From: Polytrichum commune
Lineage: Eukaryota > Streptophyta > Polytrichopsida > Polytrichales > Polytrichaceae
Assembly: GCA_950295325.1 (NCBI GenBank)
Contig: OX485804.1
Span: 48,298,001-48,362,000, forward strand
DNA: 64,000 bases
Reading direction: 5' to 3'
Below, piece by piece: positions 11,685-21,197 of the stretch. The position numbers and the translations under genes were made by a program. The notes beneath the pieces were generated by a model. It did not search any database and was not told where the DNA came from. It saw only the letters and a list, made by a program, of their open reading frames with translations. The stretch's first letter is position 1, and each line of letters starts with the position of its first letter.

Positions 11685-12658
11685 TGTCGCACACCTCTCC
11701 ATGATGAGTGCCTGAAACATCATGGGCACAAGGGGGGCCCCGGAGTGACACCAAGGACTTGTGGCGCTGTTGGTGAGAGGGCCCAAGTGATCCTAGTGTG
11801 GGTGAGGGCCCCGGGCGTTGGGAACGCCTCCCACCTATGGAGACTAGGATGCACGAGGGTAAGGTCATGAGCTTTGCGTAGCTTGTGGTGTGTATATTCT
11901 AGAATGCTCAAGAACACCTTAATCGGAGGTGTGAGCTAGGAGTTATGGCAATTTGAGTGGGGCGCTGTCCCGGGACATCGCTTTGGTACAGCAGTGGCCT
12001 GGGAGTGGCTCCCGGGACTGCCAAGGTTTGAACAGGCATAACTTCCTCAATACTTGCCCAAATGGGGCAAGTGAGGAGTCCATGGGCATCTATGTGAAGC
12101 GTAGATGAAGATGGAGTGGTTGTTTGTTAGCGTCAGAGATCACATAAGGAAGTTATGATGGTCTGAAGCTGCTAGGGGCTTCTAGGCCCAACGGCTAAGG
12201 GAAAATGTCTACTTGGCCCCAACTCTTGGTAGAGAGACAAAAAGTTTCTTGACGGTGGGGTAGGGGCCCCGCCTAGAGTCCTAGAGGCTTATATGGGTGA
12301 GGTCGTGTGGCCTCTCCCACCCGAGGCTGAACGGCATGGCCTCCATGGGCATTGGCCCAATGTGAGGCCATAGTTGCCTAGTATGCTTCGGGTTGTTGTA
12401 GTGTTGCTCCGGCAACGCGATGATCAACATAAGATTGGACTTCCGTGGATGAAAGTCCACATCTAAGAACTGGTTACCGATTGAGGGGTGAGTCCCGAAA
12501 GTAAAGTAGGAGGGTTGGTTCCCCTCTTATAAACTATAAGGTCCGGGGTAGGAGGAGCTAACCATTAGCATGGCGGAATGCGAAGGGTTAACACTCGTAA
12601 CCTTTACTAAGAATGAAAATTGGCAAGATTGTTAAGGGGGCTAGCAAGGGTTGCGACA
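11685..12658. mobile_element. Solo LTR, 974 bp, with 5-bp duplication
   Basis: The ends are TGTCGCACACC and GGTTGCGACA, i.e. TG...CA with inverted TGTCGCA tips. A perfect 5-bp direct repeat GAATG flanks it (11680-11684 and 12659-12663). It is GC-richer than its surroundings, which are LINE on both sides. A TATA-like TTATAAACTATA lies near 12526-12537. No internal retrotransposon region adjoins either end, so it is a solo LTR left by recombination. It is a different family from the LTRs at 21198 and 59823. Confidence 0.85.
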
Positions 12659-12845
12659 GAATGTGTGTTCTTGTTGGTTTGTGTGGGTGTTGGTTGTTGT
12701 GGTTTTGAGTTAAGGTTTTGAGTGTATACAAGTGGGTTCGTGGACTTGGTTGGGTGTGGGTGTAGGTATTGTAGGCTAAGGTGTAGCATATTAGTGGCAA
12801 TGCACCATGGCCATGTAATTTCTTACTTTTTGAGGTTTTGGTATG

Positions 12846-12847
<2 letters not shown>

Positions 12848-12882
<35 letters not shown>
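12848..12882. repeat. (TG)n microsatellite
   Basis: About seventeen TG/GT units lie in the G/T-rich LINE 5' region. The valine/cysteine runs in the frames across it are artefacts. Confidence 0.95.
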
Positions 12883-12884
<2 letters not shown>

Positions 12885-13192
12885 GCTTGTTTGTTATTGT
12901 AGGGTGATTGATGGGGTTTATGTGAGATGTAGTGTATTTTTTGTTCTTGTGGGGGTGTTGGTGGCGTGGTTGTGGGGATGTATGGTGTATGCTTTTGGTA
13001 TAGATTTTGTCGGGGTGTTAACCTACCAAGTTGACTTAATGAGTAGATAGTTGTTTTAAAGTATATAAGGGGGGTTTCATAGCCTTTGGGCTCTATTGGT
13101 TCACATGTGCGGAGATAGCTTAGAAGTAGGCGTATGCTTGTGAGTTTAAATCTAGAGCTTGCACGCGGACGTAATGTTAATGAAATGACTTG

Positions 13193-13553
13193 AAAATATT
13201 ACCATATGTTGATAGGAGATTAGAGAGGCTCCATGTGGACTCGCGTTGCGAAAACCACCTCCAAAAGTTGGTTAATTTAGCAAAAAATGTTAGTTGGTTG
13301 GCAATATGAAAGTGGTTAGAATTACCAAAATCTCCACCATAGGTTGGTAAAAGGTTAGAAAGGCCAAATCTTGACGTGATTTGCAAACATTATATCTAGA
13401 AGTTGGACAATTCTACCAAACACGTCAATTGATTGGAGATATAGAAGTGGTTAGGACAACCCAAACACTCTACCGTAGGTTGGTAGAAAGTTAGAGACGC
13501 CAAATCCAAGCTTAGGTTTTGGAAACAATTTCTGAAAGCCAACCAATTGGGCT
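13193..13553. repeat. Tandem repeat, about 135-bp unit, 2.6 copies
   Basis: Units start at about 13193, 13327 and 13463 (periods 134 and 136). Each carries 'accatatgttgat' or 'accataggttggta' type starts, 'agagaggc'/'agaaaggccaaat', 'aagttgg' and 'gaaagtggttag'. The third unit is truncated. Divergence between units is substantial, so the array is old. Confidence 0.75.
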
Positions 13554-13924
13554 TAAAATGTGAGCTAGTAGGTGGTGTTCACAAGATGATTTTGGACCTT
13601 CAACGGAAGTTTTAGGGTACACCAAAGGAACAATCTAGGGATGAATGGCTAGCTTGGGAGACATTTTGGCAAGGCTTGGATTTGACTAGCGGCAAACTTG
13701 TTATTGGAGTAAAGAGTGAGGAGTGCAATCAAGACTCAACATAATTATAGACAAATGTCATATTTATACGACATTTGATATTTGGTTTCTAATTTTCATT
13801 CGTAATATTGCCTCAAACATGAGTCTTGATTTGGATCTCGAGCTTCGAACAAGGGGAACATTGTTAAGGTTAGGATCTAGGAAAGTGAACAATATGAGCC
13901 ATTGAATGTGGAGACCTGCCCTCC
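13554..13924. other. Non-genic spacer
   Basis: No gene or element is recognised. The 60-residue plus frame at 13723-13905 has no family features. Confidence 0.4.
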
Positions 13925-14112
13925 AGTTACATATAAACCGTTGATTTTGAGAAATAACCGGTTGAAGTTCAAGACATCAGGAAAATAACCGATAATTTTA
14001 GAGGAATCCATGGAATATACCAAAAACAATAAAGAAAACCCAAAAGATGTCACACATGTAACCGGTTGGACTTAGAAACACTAGGATGTTGACCGATTAT
14101 GCCCAATTGTTG
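13925..14112. repeat. Dispersed repeat N, copy 1
   Basis: It aligns with 52532-52730 in the same orientation. Shared blocks are 'gttcaagac', 'gaaaacccaaaagat' and 'aaccggttggactt', then 'aaacactagga' and 'ttatgccc'. A shorter piece lies at 14964-15030 ('ggtcaagacttcaggaaaa'). Non-coding; class unknown. Confidence 0.65.
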
Positions 14113-14601
14113 ACACCGGAATGAACTGAAAGACTCCCATACTACTTCGAGGGCCACATGTTGAGGACTCGATGGGAGTGAACACTCAAACTAGAAATTG
14201 AGTCTTGTCATGCATGTTTTACATCTTTCTCAACTAAAAGAATTCAAAAGAAAAGAAAAGAAAAAATTGCCTTCCTAATCGGTACATGTTAAAAAAGTAC
14301 CCCGTCTTCTATCTTTACTGAATTTCCTGGAAGTAGTCTTGGATTGTCCGATGTTGTGTAGATTACATCTATACACCCTAACCTTGATAATGTCACACCC
14401 TCCGTTTCACCAAAAAGTGTGATATAAACAAGGTGTGACATACTTGATAATGTCACATTTTGTGCATAATGTGATATTATCAAAAAAATATGTAGAAAAT
14501 CAAAATATAATTACAATTTTTTTTTTAAATAACAAATACGAGACTTCAATGTTCTTGAATGTAAAATCTAATTCAAAATTGTGAATAACAACAAGAGCAC
14601 A

Positions 14602-14910
14602 TCATAATGTGTCATTGAGATCAGGTAAAGACCTCTCACTAGAGACAAAGAAGCTTCTAATGTCACATTGTTTTGTTGATGTTAAATGTGCAACACCAAT
14701 TCTAATGAGTTTGTCATGGATTTTTTCCATTTCTAACAACTCATGAGTGCTGAAAATCTGAGAACCTTGGCTAGCCATAAAATTCAAAACATCTGTGTGT
14801 TTGTGAACTTCCACCTTTGGCCTCAACTTACAGACAACTGCGAGTATGTGGAATCGAGCATTTAATTTGGACTCCGAAACATGTACCGAAAACGAAATCA
14901 CACACGGCAT
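14602..14910 (-). pseudogene. Possible transposase tail inside the pogo-like element
   Basis: This 102-residue frame lies inside the TIR element. It includes STKQCDIRSFF near the C-terminus, which recalls the short Gln-x-x-Ile-x-x-Phe-Phe type tails of pogo/jerky-type transposases, but the match is weak. The catalytic DDD/DDE core is not visible. The first part of the frame is duplicated at DNA level at 15183-15305. I rate it a decayed remnant at best. Confidence 0.25.
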
Positions 14911-15305
14911 CCCACTATGCCCGCATGCAACACTTGTTCATCGATCAAGGTTGGTGCTCAATGAACAGGTAGAACCAGCTGGTAGTTACAGATGAATAGG
15001 TGAAGGTCAAGACTTCAGGAAAATTACTGATATCAACATATTTACAAGCAAGAGCAAGGACATAACTTAGAACCAAACATTCAAATTTGTGGAATGCAAG
15101 TTATAAGGGGAAGAAACCCACCACCACCACCAAGTTGCTGTGAATCGAACAATCAGCAGGAAAAATCAGCAGGAAGTGTATCTGTGTGTTTGTGAACTTC
15201 CACCTTTGGCCTCAACTTACATACAACTGCGAGTATGTAGAATTGAGCATTTGGACTCCGAAACATGTACCAAATTTGAAATTACACAAGGCATCCCACT
15301 ATGCC
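14795..15305. repeat. Direct duplication within the pogo-like element
   Basis: Segments 14795-14925 and 15183-15305 are direct copies, sharing 'tgtgtgtttgtgaacttcca', 'cctttggcctcaactta', 'aactgcgagtatgt' and 'ggcatcccactatgcc'. They are separated by about 260 bp that includes a fragment of repeat N (14964-15030). The second copy lacks a few bases ('taattt') found in the first. Confidence 0.85.
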
Positions 15306-15599
15306 GAAAGCATTGAATGAGAGCTCATTCAATGACCCCCAATATGCTTTGCTTTAGCCCATGCTCACCCATGAACAATAATATCGAACCCATGCCCACC
15401 CATACAATCCATCCATACTTGATATTATCACATTTACACTACGGATTTTGAAAAAAATTAGTGACATTATCAAGGGTGATAGGGATAATAACGAGGGAGT
15501 TTTACACTATGAAAATCGGTTTCAAACTTTTAGGTGACAATATCAAGGTGTTCAATTAACAAGGGTGACATTATCAAGGTTAGACTGTATGTGTAACTC

Positions 15600-17890
15600 C
15601 ATCCCAATGAAGCATCATAGCCAAATTTCCGCAGTAAATGCGAAACCATGAAGTAGGAGTACGACAAGCTCCCAGCTTACAATGGTTGACATCTATTTGT
15701 AAGCAACTTAGGCTCGACACATGCATTCATTACCCCCCCAGCTGGGTGGCCACTGTGGTCCACAAAGCCAGCATATGATACTGATATTATTTTATATTTT
15801 GTCATTGTCCCACCACTCAAAGGGACGCACCATTAACTTACTGCTCTCACCACCAGCGGCAGCAGCAGCAGCACCGTGCAGTATACGAAACCCCAAATAA
15901 AAATCTGTAACAATATGCGACACAGTACTAACTTACATGAACTCAAGTAAGTGTGGAAAAGTAGTGGAGTATTGCCAGGAAAATGGCTATGGCATTATTG
16001 TTAGCCAGTCGTATGTAGTACCAGTGTTAGCGGCCTCGCTTGCATGATATAAGTGAGCAATTATGCACTGAGGCAAGTTAGGAGTGACTGATGAGACTAC
16101 TTTGAGTCGCGACTTGTGTCCATTGACCATAGTTTTCCACTTCTTTGAGATAGCGTAGACGGGTGTGTTTCCATTAGGCTCCGGGCGGAAGAAACGTGGG
16201 GTCCGAAACATTTCTTGATAGTTTTTTTCCCCTCTATTTTTGGAGTGAAGATTGATTTTCCAGAATTGGGAGTGTTTTTTACTGATTGGGAGTTCTGAGA
16301 TTTGGTGGGAATTTGATGTCACATTAGCAGCATCGCTTCATTTCTTCATACCTTGGGATCCGGATTCTAGTGTAAACTCCTGGGGTCCCAACTTTTGCTT
16401 TGGGCGAAATCAAGATTGCTCGATTTTCACAGTTACTTTGGTCTTGGACCCGAGTGTAAACGCATCGTAAGTGAATGTTTGAATGATTTCAACCTTGAAT
16501 GTACATAACACTACTGCTATCCTTGGAAGGTTAGAGAGTGAATCACTAGACAAAAAAAATCACGAGTTTCATAGGGAGTTTACTCTTATATGGGTTGTCT
16601 TTCTTGTGTTAGGGCCTATAAACAAAACAATTGGTCAAAGTAAATTTTATTTTCTTTTGTTCTCAATCTCATTGGAGTTTAGCGTCAAGTTTGGTCGTTT
16701 CCCCTTGGGAACATGCACATTAAGGTTGAAAACTTTTTGGGAGCCGCAATGTTGGTGGGCTTGGTCTATCTAGACGTGGAGTGTTTGGTGGAACATGAGA
16801 GTTTTCAACTAACACACCAAAGACAATATATGCACCTCCAAACGATGCATGGTCGCCTTTTATGGATAACTTTGTTGTCAACCCAAAAACGGTTTAGGAG
16901 CCCTATCTTGCGCCTCCTATATATACATTATTCTGACACTATACAATGAGATTTTACATTGTATAATAACATTTTGATAGAGAGTGATAATTTATTGTCT
17001 TGCAAAGTTATTCCTAATCACCCTACATATTATTATTATTTCGTAATGATAGTGATGAAAATCTCATTTCATGGATATTATAAAGAGCAAATGCAAAACT
17101 ACTATGAAATTCATATTTAGAGCATATAGTGATGAACCCTCCTAAACATTTTCAATTTCAAATATACTTAACATTGTTAACCTTTGAAAGACCAAAGGGC
17201 TCAATATAGGACATATATACTCAATGTCTACAAGTCCTTACAAAGTCTCAAAATAAAATTATAGTTATATGTGACATTGACAAACAATATATTTTCATTT
17301 AAAGGCACCCATGTTGTGTATGTTAACTTAAATCTTCAATGACATTAAGGTTGTTACCACACATGTTACCAACAAACGGGTATTCTTCCACTAAGGTGGC
17401 AACCTTGTTAGCAATTTGGCATCATAAAGTAAATGTGTTGAATGGGAACATCTCCCCCTTCCACTTCCTACTATACCTTCCCAGTTCTAAGATTTATGGA
17501 CAATAATGCTTGAACGTTCTCTAATGCCATTCCTTTGCCATGTCACTTGTTTGTTCACCACATGAGATGTCCTTGCCTAAAACCAAAATATAAAAAGTTA
17601 AATGAATCATCAAGGCCGCACCATTTCCAATCCTCTCATCTGGCAACCATTTGCCTCAAACAACCAATGAGTGTTCTTTCTTTTCAAAATTTCCAATCTT
17701 GTGATAAGGACCTTGAAAAGTTCAACCGATTTGAAAAGTTCACTTGATGTACGAGTTAATTTGATGGTTTTTTATATAATTAGCTATAAATGGAAGCGTG
17801 TAGCTTGAAGATACATGTTTTGTGCATCGAGAGCCCAAGTAATGTCTCTTAGAGGCTTATAGGATTTCTTCCCCCAAGTATTGTCTCTTG
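15600..17890. other. Non-genic stretch
   Basis: No gene is supported. A short (CAG)n/(GCA)n tract lies near 15855-15872. Overlapping frames at 15987-16322 (minus) and 16252-16949 (plus) show no domain, are mutually overlapping and lack family features. A segment near 16930-17010 resembles the duplicated unit at 17895-18360. Confidence 0.4.
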
Positions 17891-17894
17891 GAGC

Positions 17895-18360
17895 CAAGTT
17901 TGGACCTTTTGTACATATGATGTTATGATATTATTTGGTGTGAATATACATTGTGATGTGTCCTTTTGGTAAAGAATGATAGCATCTTGTCGTGCAAGGT
18001 ACTCTTCTTGACACCCTCACAAAGTAACTCAAGGAAGAATTTGAAGAAGAGTTGGCATCATCCAATAAGTATATTATGAGATAATACACAAATAATAGGG
18101 AATGGATACAAGCATTTAGGGGTTAACTCTAAACATTGGAACCGAAATGGGCCCCTCATACATACGGTATTATGAAATTATACAACGTGAATATATATTA
18201 CAAATTGACTTTCTAGTAGATAGTGATAGGTTGTTGATTTGCAAGATTATTCTTCTTGGCACCCACAAAAGTAACTTGGAAGTTGGAAAGAGTGTGAGGA
18301 TTCCACATCATCTACTACAAAGAGAGAAAGCACAATTGGTATGATCATGCTAAAAGCCTT
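17895..18360. repeat. Imperfect tandem duplication, about 240-bp unit
   Basis: Unit 1 (about 17895-18140) and unit 2 (about 18145-18360) share 'acatatgatgttatga'/'acatacggtattatga', 'gtgaatatacattg'/'gtgaatatatattac', 'gatagcatcttgtcgtgcaag'-like and 'ggcacccacaaaagtaact' type blocks. A third partial relative is near 16930-17040. Non-coding. Confidence 0.6.
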
Positions 18361-18462
18361 TAAGGGGTGAAATAGTGGGGAGGTTACCCTTTAGAAAATA
18401 GGCATGGGTAGGACTTCGAATGTATGATTGAGTTTCATATCTGAAACTCATCCTAAATGGCC

Positions 18463-18482
18463 TATTATTATTATTATTATTA
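18463..18482. repeat. (ATT)n microsatellite
   Basis: About seven TTA/ATT units. Confidence 0.95.
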
Positions 18483-18624
18483 TATTAAAAAAACATTGAT
18501 GAATGGCCTATTAAGGTTCCTCAGGAAGGGTCCTTCCCATGCAATTAAAGTTTTGTAACATCTACCAAAAGGAGAGTGTAAATGTGGAGAAACATTGTGT
18601 CCCATGGTTGTTTCTATTTTACTT

Positions 18625-18650
18625 TTATTATTATTATTATTATTATTATT
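18625..18650. repeat. (ATT)n microsatellite
   Basis: About nine ATT units, some 150 bp from a similar array at 18463-18482. It produces Ile, Leu or Asn runs in overlapping frames, which are artefacts. Confidence 0.95.
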
Positions 18651-18659
18651 GGAACACAT

Positions 18660-19700
18660 GAGGCGCTTGACCACTTGGCTAGTTTTCCGTCAAGTAGAGA
18701 GACGATTTCACGGCTGGGAATCAAACTACCTTTTGAACTTTTTGATTTTCGGTCAAAAACCTCGATTTAAGCCAATGAAACCCAATGGAAATGAATTAAC
18801 AACAAATTATTTCAAATATTATGTTTATAAAATACAGTGTCTTATTTCAGTCCTTGAAAACACTCAAGGGTTGAGATATTTGTTGGATGATGGCTTGAAG
18901 TTGTAAGGCTTGTTGTGGAATCTCCACCTCCATAAACATTTTGGACCAAGAGAACAAGCCTAAAAAATGTCTCAACCAACTAGCAATTACAAATCAGGTG
19001 AGTATTTAAAGTTGCAAAAGAAAAGATGCACAAATTAGAGTAGTCCAAAGTGAAGATTATCCTTCAGTATTACTCATAAGATGCCCTCCCAACATAGTCC
19101 GATCTCATCGTAACACATGGTTTTATGGTGTTTGTTCTTAACTACAAGCCTTTGTCACTTACCACTCCATAGCTGTATATGCTTCCGATTAAGGCCCACA
19201 TACCTTGGGTTTGTGGTTCATGGCATTGTCAAAGGGCTTGTTGGAGGGGGAACTGTCATATCCAGTGTGAGGAATCTTGTTGGTGTGGCAATAATCTAGT
19301 GGCTATAACCCATAGTCATATGTCCTTGTCATTGGTGCACTAAAGACAAACCAAAAATACATAAATAAATATTTTAAGCTCTTGAAGTCTCTCTTAGCTC
19401 AATTCCTACTCAACCTGGTTATTTATTATAAACGACAAATGTCACCTAACTATGCATTATAAACATGCCCGCTCACTTCTCCGTTGCTTTGTGAAATCCA
19501 CACTTGGGCTCCTTATGTCGGTTATCATAATTGTATACTAGCAACCGGTTCACATAGGGTCCCAAGTTCTAAGTCCCAAGTCACTTGAGGTTAATCTGTG
19601 CAATCTCAATTGATGAGAATATGGAAGTTGGGCCTTACTACTTCATACGGAGTCCTAAGTCCAAAGTATGACATGGACGCCTACGTGATAACACTTTTTG
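18660..19700. other. Non-genic stretch with an inverted piece of repeat R
   Basis: No gene is recognised. Positions 19100-19165, read on the minus strand, match the core of repeat R ('ggcttgtagttaagaaca', then 'catgtgttacgatgagat'). Confidence 0.45.
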
Positions 19701-19711
19701 GAGGAGGCTTG

Positions 19712-19770
19712 GGACTTGTGTTAAGAGTTGGGTCAAGTAAAAAGCTAGACCCAACTCTCAACACAAGTCC
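19712..19770. repeat. Hairpin with 23-bp arms
   Basis: GGACTTGTGTTAAGAGTTGG at 19712 pairs with CCAACTCTCAACACAAGTCC ending at 19770. There is one mismatch, and the paired arms are 19712-19734 and 19748-19770 with a 13-base loop. There is no U run, so it is not a bacterial-type terminator. Function unknown. Confidence 0.8.
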
Positions 19771-19939
19771 TGTGATTTTTTGTGCATTAAATAATCAAGA
19801 TCCAACTTTGATGATAAACAACCATATTTTAATGGCATCTTGAGGGTCAAAATTGGAACTTTGCCTCCAAGTTGGGATTTGCTAACATGAGTGGGACTTG
19901 GGATCCATGTGAACCAGCCCAAGGTACACATGTAGCTTA

Positions 19940-20080
19940 TGTGTACACTTTCGTGAATGAAATGCCTATGTGACAAGGCTTGTGGTCAAGAACAAACACA
20001 AGAAAGACACGTATCACAATGAGATTATATTACGTGGTTAAAACATACACACCATTCTTGAAGCTCGATAGAGCACAATT
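19940..20080. repeat. Dispersed repeat R, partial copy
   Basis: It carries 'acaaggcttgtggtcaagaa', 'acacgtatcacaatgagat' and the following block, matching the core of repeat R at 33850-34240. Confidence 0.5.
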
Positions 20081-20082
20081 GG

Positions 20083-20175
20083 GAGTGTCTCTGTGACCGT
20101 TTAAAGAATGAGAGATTCTCCACACAAATGTGAGTGTCTTTGTGACCGTGTAAGAAACGAGAGATTCTCCACTTC
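20083..20175. repeat. 49-bp tandem duplication, two copies
   Basis: 'gagtgtctctgtgaccgt' at 20083 and 'gagtgtctttgtgaccgt' at 20132 are each followed by a 'gagagattctccac' block, giving a period of 49 bp. Confidence 0.85.
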
Positions 20176-20187
20176 ATACTCTTCTAA

Positions 20188-20520
20188 GGGCATCGCCAGT
20201 GGATCTAGGTAAAGCTCACTGCAAACCAAAACCTATCTTTTGACTGACCTAAAATTAGAAACTGAAATTACCATCATTAGAAGCACACCTAAATAAATGT
20301 GAGATATTTCTCAAGAAAAAGAATTGTAAAAATTTGACGTAGGTGAAATCCCTCATTGAAAACACCACATTTTCAAAATTTAGAGGGAGTGCACCAAGTC
20401 TTGCTTAAAAATGGAAAGATCCTCCCACACTCCCTCCAAATTTCTGACTATTGCATCCCTACTTTGCTATCTAAATTTGAAGAGTCAGTTCATGAGCCGA
20501 TCCAATGGCCGTACATGCCT
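20188..20520. repeat. Weak MITE-like candidate
   Basis: The left end GGGCATCGCCAGTGGATC and the inverse of the right end AGGCATGTACGGCCATTGG are partly similar, and GGGCATC ends are common in plant Tourist-type MITEs. No clear target duplication is seen. Low confidence. Confidence 0.25.
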
Positions 20521-21197
20521 CAAGGAGTTGGAATTGTCCACAAATAGTAGCACATACCTTACATCATTTGAAATCCAGCATCCCGTTGCGGAATGACAAT
20601 GTTGGTGTGGTGGTGGTGGGGAAGTTGGCTGGTCACAAACAAGTGAAACCTCCATTTTTTAAAAAGATTTTGTTGGACCATATACAAAATACAAATGTTC
20701 TTGACATGTACCCAACCTTGGGTAGTTTGATTTCAAAGTTGGGCCTTTTTTTCCCTCCTCTTATGGGTATAAACACATGTTTTCAACTCTGATCGGAAGT
20801 AGTGGTTTTGAGCCTTACAAATCCTCTGTCTTGGATCGGAGTTGAAACATACATCTCATCTTATAACTTAATCAAAACAAAAGCAAACAGACCTTGTTGA
20901 AACCAAGCTCCTCGTGGTTATTATGCGCATGTCAAGCCCAAATTAACTTAGATTTTTTTTTTTACCTTGGCATATATACTAAGAATGTGTTTTGTTCGAG
21001 CATGTGTAGTCCACATGAGCTGGCGGTCCTTCATAAATCGGTTCCTAAGTATTGATGAGAAGCTTCATTATTCCCCACTTTGGACCCGTTCAGTTTGGTG
21101 GAGAATATTGGAAGGCCCTCGTGTCCCTGGGCACTTTAATAAGTTAAAACTGACCTGACCAGGGCCGGGCAGGGCGTGGCAAAGTTGAAGGTGCCAC
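20521..21197. other. Non-genic stretch
   Basis: Nothing recognised. 'gatcggagttgaaac' near 20835 partly repeats 'gatcggaagtagtg' near 20790. The short frames (20505-20792, 20967-21158) have no family features. Confidence 0.4.

Larger units (their letters stand above)
3600..13055 (-). mobile_element. LINE retrotransposon (CR1/L2-like), decayed and interrupted
   Basis: This is a strongly strand-asymmetric region, G/T-rich on the plus strand, that reads as a minus-strand non-LTR retrotransposon. In order from 13055 down it holds a 5' region, an ORF1-like segment (about 11433-9432), an APE-type endonuclease (about 8791-7600), a reverse transcriptase (about 6510-5990), a post-RT connection region and a C-terminal frame (4690-4112). 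Many frameshifts and stops show that it is dead. It is interrupted by a solo LTR (11685-12658) and a TIR element (4874-5369), both with target duplications, so it predates them. The exact ends are uncertain; the left end near 3590 has a short T run that could be the trace of a poly(A) tail. Confidence 0.75.
14374..15587. mobile_element. Pogo/Emigrant-like Tc1-mariner element
   Basis: The terminal inverted repeats CACCCTAACCTTGATAATG and CAGTCTAACCTTGATAATG are each followed by TCAC and flanked by TA (14372-14373 and 15588-15589). The motif TTGATA(A/T)TGTCAC recurs as subterminal copies inside both ends (for example 14443, 15465, 15548). CAGT-type ends, subterminal repeats and TA target sites are known for plant pogo-like elements of the Emigrant/Lemi type. 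The interior has a 102-residue minus-strand frame (14910-14602) and an internal direct duplication (14795-14925 and 15183-15305). Confidence 0.75.

Noticed and set aside
13110-13170. tRNA-like segment with an A-box-like TAGCTTAGAAG and a later 'gtttaaatc'
   Set aside because: The B-box is poor and no acceptor or anticodon stem can be paired, so it is not a tRNA gene.
13193-13553. Possible CRISPR-like array
   Set aside because: Units are directly adjacent, about 135 bp and diverged, with no repeat-spacer pattern; the DNA is eukaryotic.
19712-19770. Possible rho-independent terminator
   Set aside because: The stem is too long, there is no T run, and the context is a plant-type genome.
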